From contig NZ_FRBE01000001.1 in assembly GCF_900142535.1 (NCBI RefSeq), positions 124,001-188,000 of the forward strand: a stretch of 64,000 nucleotides of DNA, written 5' to 3'. Source of the stretch: Fibrobacter sp. UWEL (GTDB taxonomy: Bacteria; Fibrobacterota; Fibrobacteria; Fibrobacterales; Fibrobacteraceae). Positions within the stretch are counted from its first letter, which is position 1, and each line of letters starts with the position of its first letter. The position numbers and the translations under genes were made by a program. The notes under the pieces were generated by a model. It ran no database searches. It saw only the letters and a list, made by a program, of their open reading frames with translations, and had not been told where the DNA came from. Below are positions 43,049-51,619 of the stretch, piece after piece.

Positions 43049-44131
43049 CTACTTGGCTGCAGGTTCAGCTGCCGGTGCGGGCTGTTCTGCTGCGGGCTTC
43101 TGTGCCTGCAGAGCCTTATCCTGGATCACCAGGTCCACGCGACGGTTCTTCTGGCGACCTTCCTTGGTTGCATTGTCTGCAATAGGCATGGTCATACCCA
43201 GACCCTTGGCGGTAAGGCGGCTCTCTTCGATGCCCTGATCCACCAGGAACTTCATCACGTTGTCAGCGCGCTGCTGGGACAACTTCATGTTGTGTTCTTC
43301 GGAACCAGTGTTGTCGGTGTTTCCTTCGATGGAGACATTGAACTGCTGGTAGACGGAAAGAATACCGGCAACCTTGGCGAGGCTGGTCTTCAGGTCCTGC
43401 TTCAAGTCTGCCTTGTTCACGGCAAACAGAATGTCGGACATGGAAAGGATAATACCGCGGGCGTCCTTGGACACCTGGATCATCTTGGACTGAAGTTCGT
43501 TCAGCTTGTTCATTGCTTCTGCCTGGCGGGCTTCTGCCTTGGCGCGTTCTTCGGCAAGAGCCTTCTTTTCGGCTTCCAGTGCGGCCTGTTCAGCTTCCAG
43601 CTTCTTCTGGAGGTCGGCTTCACGTTCGCCGGCAGCCTTCAGCTTTGCTTCCTGGGCAGCTGCTTCTGCCTGGAACTTTTCCTGGTTCTTCTGCATTTCG
43701 GCCTGGAGGCGTGCTTCCTGGTCCTTCATGTTTTTCTTTTCGGCTTCCAGGTCGCTCACCTGACCGCTACGGGCGGTGTTAATCTGTTCCTGAATAGCTT
43801 CGATGGAACGGTTGGTGGCTGCACGCTTCTGCCAGTTTTCGGCAATCTTGTTGCGGAGAGTCTGGGTTTCTGCCTGAAGCTTTACGATGGCGGCGTACTT
43901 CTGGCAGTTGTCTGCCAGGGCTGGAATGCGGTCGGAATCTTCATCGTCGGCAATGACTGAGAAGAGTTCGTTGTAGACGCCCTGTGCCTGAGCCAGGGTC
44001 AATTTTGCAGAAAGTGCGTTTGCAGGAATGGATGCCTTTGCGGAATCAAGTGCTGCCTGGCATTCGTTCAGGGGAGAAGCAAAGCTCATGGATGCTGCCA
44101 AAAGGCCCAGAGAAATAATCTTCTTGTTCAT
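43049..44131 (-). CDS. OmpA-family peptidoglycan-binding protein with coiled coil
   Basis: The 360-residue protein has a signal peptide (cleaved near SFA-SP) and a helical region with two Cys. Residues about 110-225 are a charged Ala/Glu/Lys coiled coil, followed by a C-terminal OmpA domain (DILFAVNKADLK, VSIEGNTDNTGSEEHN, LSQQRADNVMKFL, GRQKNRRVDLVI). A Pro/Ala tail ends it. It probably spans the periplasm and binds peptidoglycan. ATG overlaps the preceding stop (TAATG), so it is coupled to the DUF4398 lipoprotein. Confidence 0.93.
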   Translation of the reverse strand: MNKKIISLGLLAASMSFASPLNECQAALDSAKASIPANALSAKLTLAQAQGVYNELFSVIADDEDSDRIPALADNCQKYAAIVKLQAETQTLRNKIAENWQKRAATNRSIEAIQEQINTARSGQVSDLEAEKKNMKDQEARLQAEMQKNQEKFQAEAAAQEAKLKAAGEREADLQKKLEAEQAALEAEKKALAEERAKAEARQAEAMNKLNELQSKMIQVSKDARGIILSMSDILFAVNKADLKQDLKTSLAKVAGILSVYQQFNVSIEGNTDNTGSEEHNMKLSQQRADNVMKFLVDQGIEESRLTAKGLGMTMPIADNATKEGRQKNRRVDLVIQDKALQAQKPAAEQPAPAAEPAAK

Positions 44132-44526
44132 TACTTGCCCTCCTTCTTGGTTTCCTTGTCCAGAATGCTCTGGTAGATCAGCTTTCTTTCGACGTCGGCG
44201 CGGAGTTCGTTTTCCACCTTTTCGTTTTCCTTCTTGACCTGGTCGCGTTCAGCGGTAGCCAGAGCCAAGCGGACTTCCAGGTCAGCCTGTTCGGCGAGAG
44301 CCTGTGCCTGTTCTTCTTCGCCGTCAGCCTGCAGGGCCTTGGCGGAATCAAGCTTCGCTGCTGCACTTGCGGTGGTTGCTGCGTCCAGCTTGCTGTCGTT
44401 TGCCAAAGTCATGGTGGCTTCGGCCTGACCGAGGGAACGGGTGGATGTATTCTTATTTCCTGCACAGCCGGTAAGGGCTAAGAGTGCAGTCAATGCAATA
44501 CTACTAGCGATATACATTGCCTTCAT
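44131..44526 (-). CDS. DUF4398-type small lipoprotein
   Basis: The 131-residue product has a lipoprotein signal (LTGC, about Cys21) and a wholly helical Ala/Glu/Asp/Lys-rich body (AKLDSAKALQADGEEEQA, LEVRLALATAERDQVKKE). This is the DUF4398 pattern, which often precedes an OmpA-family gene as here. SD AAAGGAG is strong. It likely anchors in the outer membrane beside its OmpA partner. Confidence 0.85.
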   Translation of the reverse strand: MKAMYIASSIALTALLALTGCAGNKNTSTRSLGQAEATMTLANDSKLDAATTASAAAKLDSAKALQADGEEEQAQALAEQADLEVRLALATAERDQVKKENEKVENELRADVERKLIYQSILDKETKKEGK

Positions 44527-44612
44527 GAGGTCACTCCTTTACTCAAATTTTTGCACTAAAACTACAAATTTTTGTGAATAAAATATCTTACTAGACCCAA
44601 AACTTTTTTTAC

Positions 44613-44640
44613 TTGATGTGAAAGATTGTTTATATATATT
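44613..44640 (+). promoter_or_regulatory. Sigma-70-like promoter of the metallopeptidase gene
   Basis: TTGATG (44613-44618), a 16-bp spacer and TATATT (44635-44640) lie about 30 bp before the start codon. Confidence 0.6.
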
Positions 44641-44670
44641 TACCGAAGGTGTACAGGGCAGGAGTTTTTT

Positions 44671-45813
44671 ATGATTACTAGCAGTTTTCGCTTGATGGGT
44701 GGGGTGGTTCTTTCCTCCCTTCTTTTATTTACTTCCAGTGCTTTTGCCAAGGTGGACTATCATTTGAACAAGGTGGATAATCCCTCCGAAGACGAACTGG
44801 ATGCCTATGCGAAAATCACGGCTGCTATGGATTCTGCGGTGTATATGTACAATAAGTACACCCATATGACCAAGCATATCGAAGTCCACTACAATACTGG
44901 AGTGCAGACGGCTGATGCTAGCTACAATGGAACCATGAGGTTCGGCAAGAATCGATCTTACATGAATGTCCGTACGGCGATGCACGAAATGGGGCATACT
45001 ATGGGGATGGGTACCACCAGCGAATATACCGCCATGCTGAAGGATGGTGTTTTCCAGGGGGAAACCGCCCAGGCCAAGCTTAAGGAACTGACCGGTGACC
45101 CAACGGCTGTTCTCAAGGGGGATTCCCAGCATTTCTGGCCCTATGGCTTGAATTATGATTCCGAGTTACACTCTGAAGAGGACTTGATTATCCACTGTCA
45201 GGTTGTGGAGGCCATGTACCAGGATATCTTCAAGGAAAAGTTCTACATGGAAGCCCGCGTGAAATACCTTGCAGATGATAAATGTATGGGCATTACCGCC
45301 TGTAATGGATTAGAAATGATGGACTGTTCCGCCGAAGGTACGGTGGCGAAAATCTGGAGTGTGGGGGATAATCCTGTCACTTACCGCTTTGAATATGGGG
45401 AACGTGTCATTGATATTCCCAATGAATCTACCGCAGCAGGCGTTGTAGCAAGTACGTATACGTGGAACGCCGGTGCGCATCAACGTTATGTCCTTGAAGT
45501 TGCACCGGTAAATACGCCCAATGCATTCTACCTGCAGAACTACAAGAGCAAGCTTTATCTGCTTCCCTCGGGCAAGAATGTAGTCCAGGATGAACGGGGC
45601 CGCGATATGGAATCTGGAATCTGGGTTCTAACTGAGGTGACCAGCGTGGATCCTGTGGAACCTCCCGCAGATACGACAGAAACACCTGATGTCGTTGCCC
45701 GTAAGGTGGGCGTCCATCCCGCAGGAAAACTTTCCCGTCAAAAGTTCGACGCCATGGGCCGTTCCTTGCTGCATGAGCGTAAATTAAACCGTTTCCTGAA
45801 GGTGTTTCAGTAA
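44671..45813 (+). CDS. Secreted zinc metallopeptidase-like protein
   Basis: The 380-residue protein has a signal peptide (to about Ala26) and a zincin motif HEMGHTMGMG at 105-114 (His105, Glu106, His109). A third metal ligand at the metzincin spacing (HExxHxxGxxH) is absent, so the exact clan is unclear. The C-terminal half (AKIWSVGDNPVTYRFEY, RYVLEVAPVNTPNAFYLQN) resembles ricin-type or other beta-trefoil binding modules. The tail (FDAMGRSL) recalls sorting-domain ends. Start ATG 44671 has CAGGAG about 7 nt upstream. Confidence 0.83.
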   Translation: MITSSFRLMGGVVLSSLLLFTSSAFAKVDYHLNKVDNPSEDELDAYAKITAAMDSAVYMYNKYTHMTKHIEVHYNTGVQTADASYNGTMRFGKNRSYMNVRTAMHEMGHTMGMGTTSEYTAMLKDGVFQGETAQAKLKELTGDPTAVLKGDSQHFWPYGLNYDSELHSEEDLIIHCQVVEAMYQDIFKEKFYMEARVKYLADDKCMGITACNGLEMMDCSAEGTVAKIWSVGDNPVTYRFEYGERVIDIPNESTAAGVVASTYTWNAGAHQRYVLEVAPVNTPNAFYLQNYKSKLYLLPSGKNVVQDERGRDMESGIWVLTEVTSVDPVEPPADTTETPDVVARKVGVHPAGKLSRQKFDAMGRSLLHERKLNRFLKVFQ

Positions 45814-45829
45814 GGAATGCTCGATCTGA

Positions 45830-45857
45830 AAGGCTTGTTCAATACAGGCCTTTTTTT
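45830..45857 (+). terminator. Intrinsic terminator of the metallopeptidase gene
   Basis: AAGGCTTGT (45830-45838) pairs with ACAGGCCTT (45844-45852, one wobble), followed by T5. Confidence 0.88.
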
Positions 45858-45892
45858 GTATGTGGACGTTCCTGATAATGATTGTGTGAATG

Positions 45893-45926
45893 CAAAAAAG
45901 CACTTCTCAAAGAGAAGTGCTTTTTA
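45893..45926 (-). terminator. Intrinsic terminator of the tRNA operon
   Basis: AAGCACTTCTC (45898-45908) and GAGAAGTGCTT (45912-45922) form a perfect 11-bp stem with U-run on the minus strand, right after tRNA-Asp. Confidence 0.9.
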
Positions 45927-45927
45927 G

Positions 45928-46003
45928 CGGGATAGACGAGGCTTGAACTCGCAACCTCCGGCGTGACAGGCCGGTGCTCTAACCAAAATTGAGCTACCAC
46001 CCC
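45928..46003 (-). tRNA. tRNA-Asp (GTC)
   Basis: The minus strand folds as a cloverleaf: acceptor GGGGTGG with CTATCCC (two wobble pairs), anticodon stem CCGGC/GCCGG with loop CTGTCAC, and T arm with GTTCAAG. The anticodon is GTC. The D loop (AATTTTGGTTA) is about two bases longer than usual. CCA is not encoded. Confidence 0.93.
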
Positions 46004-46028
46004 AAAATCGTTTCCGATTTTTCGGTAG

Positions 46029-46103
46029 TGGGCGATAACGGATTCGAACCGCTGACATTCTGCTTGTAAGGCAGACGCTCTGAACCAGCTGAGCTAATCG
46101 CCC
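46029..46103 (-). tRNA. tRNA-Val (TAC)
   Basis: Acceptor GGGCGAT pairs with ATCGCCC, the anticodon stem is TCTGC/GCAGA with loop CTTACAA, and the T loop is TTCGAAT. The anticodon is TAC. CCA is not encoded. It is co-directional with tRNA-Asp, 25 bp upstream of it. Confidence 0.95.
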
Positions 46104-46144
46104 CTATAAGAATAAAAATCTTTCGATTTTTGCTTCTTGAAGGT

Positions 46145-46333
46145 TTACTTATCTTCTTTCTTGCCCTTCCAGAGAATTCCCAAAGGAATAATCACCAGGT
46201 AGGCGAGGCAGAGAATAAGAGGTGCAACCGTTAAGGAAACCGGGTTTTCCGCAGGACCTGTTGCCAGGCAGAGGAAACCGATGACCAGAAGGACAACGCC
46301 AAGAGCAACAAGAAGAAGATTCTTTTTTGTCAT
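46145..46333 (-). CDS. Small two-span membrane protein (DUF3098-like)
   Basis: The 62-residue product has two membrane spans (LLLVALGVVLLVIGFLCLA and LTVAPLILCLAYLVIIPLGI) and a charged tail (WKGKKEDK). The pattern resembles DUF3098 proteins of Bacteroidetes, from memory. GGTGA lies before ATG and a consensus promoter is upstream. It is probably the first gene of a transcript that continues into the two tRNAs. Confidence 0.8.
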   Translation of the reverse strand: MTKKNLLLVALGVVLLVIGFLCLATGPAENPVSLTVAPLILCLAYLVIIPLGILWKGKKEDK

Positions 46334-46365
46334 GTGTCACCTACCGTTTCACGATTACGAAGCCA

Positions 46366-46393
46366 AATATACAAACATATGATGTATTGTCAA
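46366..46393 (-). promoter_or_regulatory. Consensus sigma-70-like promoter
   Basis: On the minus strand TTGACA (46388-46393), 16-bp spacer, TATATT (46366-46371). It is the best promoter match I found, 33 bp before the small membrane gene and its tRNAs. Confidence 0.75.
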
Positions 46394-46424
46394 GGCAAAT
46401 GGAGCAAAAAACTCAATTTTTTTA

Positions 46425-46455
46425 TAAAAAAAGCGAGACTTTTTAGGTCTCGCTT
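46425..46455 (-). terminator. Intrinsic terminator of pgpH operon
   Basis: AAGCGAGAC (46431-46439) and GTCTCGCTT (46447-46455) form a perfect stem with a U-run on the minus strand. Confidence 0.92.
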
Positions 46456-46478
46456 CTTTTTTTACGTCCAAAGTAGTT

Positions 46479-48776
46479 TTATCTCTGTCCGGGGTACTTC
46501 ACGCGAGTGTGGTAGGTTCCGTCCAGACTGTTCAGGAACGCCTTTTCCAGCTTGGAAAGATCCTTGATGGAAAGGTTACTTTCGTTGAACTGACCTTCCA
46601 TATAGCGACCTTCGATGGTCTTGTGGATCATGGCGCTGAGGGCTTCGGGAGAGGTGTCTGCCATGGAACGGCTGGTGGCTTCGATAATGTCTGCCAGCAT
46701 GAGGATTGCGGTTTCCTTACTCTGGGGCTTGGGACCCTTGTAGCTGAAGTCTTCGATTTTCACTTCGCCGCCCTTTTCCTTGGCGTTTTCCAGAGCCTTG
46801 TGATAGAAGAACTGGATGACGGAGGAACCGTGGTGTTCCTGGATACCGGCAGTAACAAGTTCGGGGAGCTTGTAGTCGTTCTTAGCCATAGTAACGCCTT
46901 GTTCCACATGGCCCACGATAATCTTGACAGACTGCTGGGGATCCAGATTGTTGTGGGGGTTCACGCCTTGCTTCTGGTTTTCGGTAAAGTATTCGGGACG
47001 CATGGTCTTGCCGATATCGTGGTAAAGGGCCATGACGCGGACCAGCAGGGAATTGGCGCCAATACTGTCTGCCACCTTTTCTGCAAGGTTAGATACCTGA
47101 ATGCTATGATGGAAGGTGCCGGGTGCCATTTCGGAAATGCGCTTCAGGGCGGGGCGGTTAAAGTCTGACATTTCCATGAGGGTAAGCACAGTGGTAATAC
47201 CGAAGATCTTTTCCATCAAGTGAATCAGTGCCACGGATGCAAGTGCGGTACAAATCATCACGTTGGCGGCGCCAATAATCAAGTTATGGTAGAATACATC
47301 GAAGGAGAGACGGTTACGGAGCAAGAGCATGAGGGCGACTACGGCGGCCATGGTAATGACGCCTGTAAGGATGCCCCACAGGAACTGGACGCGGTAACGC
47401 ATTCTTGCCAGGGGATAGGTGGTTGCGAAAATCACGGCGAAAGCGCAAATGCCTGCAGCCAAGTCATAACCCGTAAGGATTCCGAAAATGAGGGAGGACA
47501 TGGTGGTGAATGCAAGGCCTATGCGACGGTCGTAAAGCACTGTTGCAACAACGGGTGCCAACGCAAAGGGGTACAGCCACATGATATCAAAGTTTTCGGA
47601 GAAAAGAGGAATTTCTACTTCCAGCTTGGCGATATTTCCAGAGAGGTGATGGACCAGCCAGAATACAATGAGCTGCATGAGGGTAAGAACCATGAGGCTC
47701 CACAGCTGGCGGGGATTCTTGAACATACCGCGGGAAGGCGTGAATACGAAGAACACCATGAAGAAAGAAATGATCACAACGAAGATGAGTGCGTTGCCGT
47801 AAACTGCGGTAAAGGTTCTGGAGTTTTCTTCTCTCTGCTGCGCAATCTGGAGGGCTTCGATTTTTTCGAGAATGTCCTTGGTGACGGGAGCGCCCTGGGC
47901 CACAATTTCCATACCGCGGGGGATCATACCTTTATTGAGGGTCACCTTGCTGCGGGCTTCTGTGCGGCTGGCCTGTGTTTCCTTTTCCAGGTAGTAGACG
48001 TTGGGCTGGACGAACAGGAACAAGGTTTCATAGAAGGCGGAAAGCAGTCCCTGGTCTGTGGGGAAGCTGTTCTGGAGTTGTGCGAATGCTTCGTCAATGC
48101 GACGCTGCACCGGCTGCACGTTGGCTACTTCCACCGTCACGTTTTCGTTATCCTTCAGGAGGGTGATGTTGGGGCGGGAATAGATGATGTGCTTGACGTT
48201 CTGGGATAGATTGTAGTTGCCGATGAACAGCTGGAGTGCAGTTTCATTGGGAGCGATGACCGTATTGGAAACGCCCTTCTGCAACATCTGGTTAAATACG
48301 GAAAGCAGGGAGTCGCGGGCCTTGGAGTTTTGGCTCAGGGGCTTAATGGCGGTGGTAGAAATTCTCTGTTTCAGGCTTTCGTAATAGCGACCGGCCTGGC
48401 TCACCTTGGTCTGGATGGTAGAGTCGGATCCTTCCGAGTTATTGGCCTGGTTAATCTGATGCTGGAGGCTTCCGTACTGGGCGACCTTCTGCAGGAAGCC
48501 TTTCAGTTCGTCATACTGACGCTTGGATTCGTCGGAGTTGTATTCGAAAATGGCGTTCACCTTTTCGGCGGCGCGATTACGTTCCGCTTCAATTTCCTGA
48601 GTAGACTTCGGAACTTCGAAATTGAAAGGGGCAATAATGGTACGCGGGCTTGCCTGACCTAAGTGAGGACGTTCCGCCTGGAGGGCGATGTTCTTGTCCG
48701 GAAACAGGACAATGGCGGCGATGACAATCAGCGCCCAGCCAATGAGAAGGTGAATCTTCATCTGTTTCTTTTTCAT
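46479..48776 (-). CDS. pgpH: 7TM-HD phosphohydrolase, PgpH-like c-di-AMP phosphodiesterase
   Basis: The 765-residue protein has an N-terminal span, a large extracytoplasmic 7TMR-HDED region (about 45-320), about seven spans (330-525), and a cytoplasmic HD domain. Metal ligands appear in [32 protein letters not shown] and [17 protein letters not shown]. The family hydrolyses c-di-AMP in characterised members. It is 14 bp after phoH, a common pairing. The often-linked ybeY is not next to it here. Confidence 0.92.
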   Translation of the reverse strand: MKKKQMKIHLLIGWALIVIAAIVLFPDKNIALQAERPHLGQASPRTIIAPFNFEVPKSTQEIEAERNRAAEKVNAIFEYNSDESKRQYDELKGFLQKVAQYGSLQHQINQANNSEGSDSTIQTKVSQAGRYYESLKQRISTTAIKPLSQNSKARDSLLSVFNQMLQKGVSNTVIAPNETALQLFIGNYNLSQNVKHIIYSRPNITLLKDNENVTVEVANVQPVQRRIDEAFAQLQNSFPTDQGLLSAFYETLFLFVQPNVYYLEKETQASRTEARSKVTLNKGMIPRGMEIVAQGAPVTKDILEKIEALQIAQQREENSRTFTAVYGNALIFVVIISFFMVFFVFTPSRGMFKNPRQLWSLMVLTLMQLIVFWLVHHLSGNIAKLEVEIPLFSENFDIMWLYPFALAPVVATVLYDRRIGLAFTTMSSLIFGILTGYDLAAGICAFAVIFATTYPLARMRYRVQFLWGILTGVITMAAVVALMLLLRNRLSFDVFYHNLIIGAANVMICTALASVALIHLMEKIFGITTVLTLMEMSDFNRPALKRISEMAPGTFHHSIQVSNLAEKVADSIGANSLLVRVMALYHDIGKTMRPEYFTENQKQGVNPHNNLDPQQSVKIIVGHVEQGVTMAKNDYKLPELVTAGIQEHHGSSVIQFFYHKALENAKEKGGEVKIEDFSYKGPKPQSKETAILMLADIIEATSRSMADTSPEALSAMIHKTIEGRYMEGQFNESNLSIKDLSKLEKAFLNSLDGTYHTRVKYPGQR

Positions 48777-48790
48777 CTTTACAACTCTCT

Positions 48791-49744
48791 CTACTTGTCT
48801 TTTTGCTCGTAGGCCATGAGGATGTCCTTCACCAGGTGATGGCGTAGAACGTCGGTGGCGGTAAAGTTAATTTGTGCGATTCCGGGAATGCCATTCAGAA
48901 TCTGCATGGCGTGGACGAAACCGGATTTTTGCCCCTTGCCTAGGTCCACCTGGGTGGCGTCACCGGTAATGATGGCCTTGCTGTAAGGACCAAGACGGGT
49001 GAGGAACATTTTCATCTGTTCGGGGGTGGTGTTCTGGGCTTCGTCCAGAATAATAAAGGCGCGCTTTAGGGTGCGTCCGCGCATGTAGGCCAGCGGAGCC
49101 ACTTCAATGGCGCCTGCTTCCTCGTAACGGCGGAGTTTTTCTGCGGGGAGCAGTTCGGATAGGCTGTCCTGGATGGGGCGAAGATAAGGCGCGATCTTTT
49201 CCTTCAGGTCGCCGGGCAGGTACCCTAGGGATTCGCCGGCTTCCACTGCCGGGCGGACCAGGCAGATGCGTTCCACTTCATGACGTTCCAGGCTGGCTAC
49301 AGCCAGAGTGACTGCCAGGAAGGTCTTGCCGGTTCCGGCAGGGCCTTTGGCGAAAATGACGTCATTCTTTTCCACTGCCTTGACCAGTTCTGCTTGTGCA
49401 GGGGTCTTTGCGAATACGGAAACGCCCAGACGATTGCGGAAGATGGGGGAGGAAGGAATTTCTTCCCCTTGGACTACCCCTGTCAGTTCTAGAGGTTCCA
49501 GGAGTCGTTCCACCTTCTTGGCCGTGATGGGTCTTCCATTTCGGGCTGCAATTTTCAGCTGGTCCAAAACGGCGAAAACGCCGGAAATATCACCATCTTC
49601 TCCGGCGATGATGGTAAGACCTGGAAGTCTCGTCTGTATTTCAACGGAAAAACGGCTCTCCAGCAATCGGAAAACCGTTTCATTCTCGCCTGAAATAGTA
49701 CGTTTCAGGTCGTCTGAAATTGAATAGCGCTGTACTTCGCTCAT
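48791..49744 (-). CDS. phoH: PhoH-family ATPase
   Basis: The 317-residue protein has Walker A GPAGTGKT (134-141) and Walker [10 protein letters not shown] (about 214-222), with [16 protein letters not shown] between them, diagnostic of PhoH. The N-terminal 100 residues contain a KH-like segment ([13 protein letters not shown]). PhoH proteins are RNA-linked ATPases or putative helicases. Start ATG 49744 lies 4 bp after the previous stop codon; the open frame extends into that gene without a family-like sequence. Confidence 0.92.
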   Translation of the reverse strand: MSEVQRYSISDDLKRTISGENETVFRLLESRFSVEIQTRLPGLTIIAGEDGDISGVFAVLDQLKIAARNGRPITAKKVERLLEPLELTGVVQGEEIPSSPIFRNRLGVSVFAKTPAQAELVKAVEKNDVIFAKGPAGTGKTFLAVTLAVASLERHEVERICLVRPAVEAGESLGYLPGDLKEKIAPYLRPIQDSLSELLPAEKLRRYEEAGAIEVAPLAYMRGRTLKRAFIILDEAQNTTPEQMKMFLTRLGPYSKAIITGDATQVDLGKGQKSGFVHAMQILNGIPGIAQINFTATDVLRHHLVKDILMAYEQKDK

Positions 49745-49748
49745 CAAA

Positions 49749-50060
49749 TTATTCTGCGTCTTCGGCAGTAGACATACCAAGCTTGTTCTTGGCGTCGAAG
49801 ATTTCCTTACGGAGCTTGTGGTTATCTTCGTTGATAGCGGTAGCTTCCTGTTCGGTCTTCTTCAGCTTATTTTCGTCGATGACTTCCTTAGGAGGTTCCT
49901 TCTTCTTCTTTGCAGAGGTCTTGGCACCACCAGAAGTTTCAGCAGCTACATCATCATCATCGTATTCTTCGTCAGAACCGCCGTTAGAACCAGCGCAAGC
50001 AGTAAACATTGCAACGGTCATAGTTGCGACGATCAATTTCCAATTTTTAAAAAGAGACAT
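49749..50060 (-). CDS. Small lipoprotein, coiled-coil and acidic
   Basis: The 103-residue product has a lipoprotein signal (FTAC, about Cys22), an acidic stretch (DEEYDDDDVAAE), a Lys run (SAKKKKEPPK) and a short helical C-terminus (KLKKTEQEATAINEDNHKLR). It resembles Lpp-like envelope lipoproteins only in general form. It starts the lipoprotein-phoH-pgpH operon. Confidence 0.8.
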   Translation of the reverse strand: MSLFKNWKLIVATMTVAMFTACAGSNGGSDEEYDDDDVAAETSGGAKTSAKKKKEPPKEVIDENKLKKTEQEATAINEDNHKLRKEIFDAKNKLGMSTAEDAE

Positions 50061-50214
50061 TTATTCAGGCTCCATTCTAGTCTGTGATGGCTAAAATATA
50101 TATAACTAAATCTTGAATAAATGTAAAATTCATAAAAAAATAGGGCAAATTTGGACAAAATCCCGAACAATTGCCTTTGGATTGCCTAATTTTTGTGCCG
50201 TAAGAGGTAAAATC

Positions 50215-51564
50215 ATGTCTGTTTCTCCCTATTCGCAAGTTTTTTTGTCTTCTACCAACTACAATTCCAAGAGCTTGTACAAGAAACGCCGCAAAGCAAT
50301 GATGAAGGAACTGGATTCCTTCTGCGTTTTTGCTGGAATGCCCCTGGATCCCGGTGGAGAAGAGGCTTTTTCCCAGACTTTTACCCGCTTTATGCAAGAG
50401 CCAGCGTTTTTATACCTGACAGGGATTAATCAGGCGGAGTGCTACCTCCTGCTGGATCCGAGAGACGGGGCGGAAATCCTGTTTGTGCCGCCCAAGGACC
50501 CTTTCAAGGAATTCTGGAACGGAAAGCGCCTGGGATATCTGGATGGGGACAATGAGGTATCTAAGGTGACGGGCTTCGAGGATGTCCGCCCGGTGGATGA
50601 ACTGTTCGAGACGATTATTGCGAGAGCCAAGAAGAAACCCTCCTGCGGGCATGCCTACGCCTACTATTTCGAGAAATTTCCGGGAGACCATAACGATCAG
50701 TTCCGCAAGGAAATGCAGAAGGCCCTGAAGGGGACGGGTGTTACTCTGAAAAGTGCCGCTTCCATCCACTGGAAGTTGCGCCTGCCTCTGGAAAAGGAAC
50801 GCATTCTGGATGCTCGTAAGGCGCAGGCCGCGACGGAAGATGCTTTCCGCAAGGTGCTTGGCTCCATGTCTCACTTGACCAACGAACGCCAGCTGGGACT
50901 GATGTTGGACTACGAAATGCAGCGCCGCAGTGACGGCGATCTGGCTTTTCCCACCATCGTTGCTGGGGGTGAAAACGCCTGCTGTCTCCACTATGTAAAG
51001 AAGGATGAACCTTTAAATAAGGGAGACTTGGTCCTGCTGGATTTTGGTATCCGTATGGGAACCTTGCATAGCGATATTTCCCGCACCATTCCCGTAAATG
51101 GCAAGTTCAATCCCCTCCAGAAAATGTTGTACGAAATCGTATTGGACGCTCAGACGGAATACCAGAAGTATGTACGACCGGGCGTATCCTTAAAGGAAAT
51201 CGGGATGGTTCCTTGGGATTTCATCATGGATGCCTTGGAATCCAGGCTTGTCAAGGGCGCTAAGGGGGCGTATGAACTTCTTTACGATAAGCGCCCTCAC
51301 GGGGTCAGCCATTTTATAGGCGAACAGATCCATGAAGGCAGTCCTGAATCCAGGTCCCTGGATGTGGTTCTGGAACCGGGAATGCTAATTTCTTGCGAAC
51401 CTGGCCTATATGGCGAATTTTTCGCAATTATCGGCGGAAAGAAGTACATGGAGAAGATTGGTATCCGTATCGAAGATGATCTTCTCATTACAAAAACCGA
51501 ATTTGACAATATCTCCTCCAATATTCCTAAATCCGTAGCGGATTTGGAACGGCTAATTCATTAA
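50215..51564 (+). CDS. M24 metallopeptidase, Xaa-Pro aminopeptidase-like
   Basis: The 449-residue protein has an N-terminal creatinase-like domain (about 1-175) and a pita-bread catalytic domain with the five metal ligands in place: LLDFGIR (Asp), SDISRTIP (Asp), HGVSHFIG (His), CEPGLY (Glu) and IRIEDDL (Glu). It likely removes the first residue before proline, or acts as a prolidase. Start ATG 50215 is supported by AGAGGT 6 nt upstream; an upstream in-frame extension was not chosen. It is divergent from the lipoprotein-phoH operon. Confidence 0.93.
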   Translation: MSVSPYSQVFLSSTNYNSKSLYKKRRKAMMKELDSFCVFAGMPLDPGGEEAFSQTFTRFMQEPAFLYLTGINQAECYLLLDPRDGAEILFVPPKDPFKEFWNGKRLGYLDGDNEVSKVTGFEDVRPVDELFETIIARAKKKPSCGHAYAYYFEKFPGDHNDQFRKEMQKALKGTGVTLKSAASIHWKLRLPLEKERILDARKAQAATEDAFRKVLGSMSHLTNERQLGLMLDYEMQRRSDGDLAFPTIVAGGENACCLHYVKKDEPLNKGDLVLLDFGIRMGTLHSDISRTIPVNGKFNPLQKMLYEIVLDAQTEYQKYVRPGVSLKEIGMVPWDFIMDALESRLVKGAKGAYELLYDKRPHGVSHFIGEQIHEGSPESRSLDVVLEPGMLISCEPGLYGEFFAIIGGKKYMEKIGIRIEDDLLITKTEFDNISSNIPKSVADLERLIH

Positions 51565-51619
51565 ATCTGGCGAAAAAGCTAAATTTGCGACGCATTCAAG
51601 TTTTTTAATGAGGTAACTC

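Noticed and set aside
46149-46340. Alternative 63-codon frame overlapping the small membrane protein
   Set aside because: It is rich in Cys, Gly and Ser without structure, whereas the other frame gives a clear two-span protein with SD and promoter.
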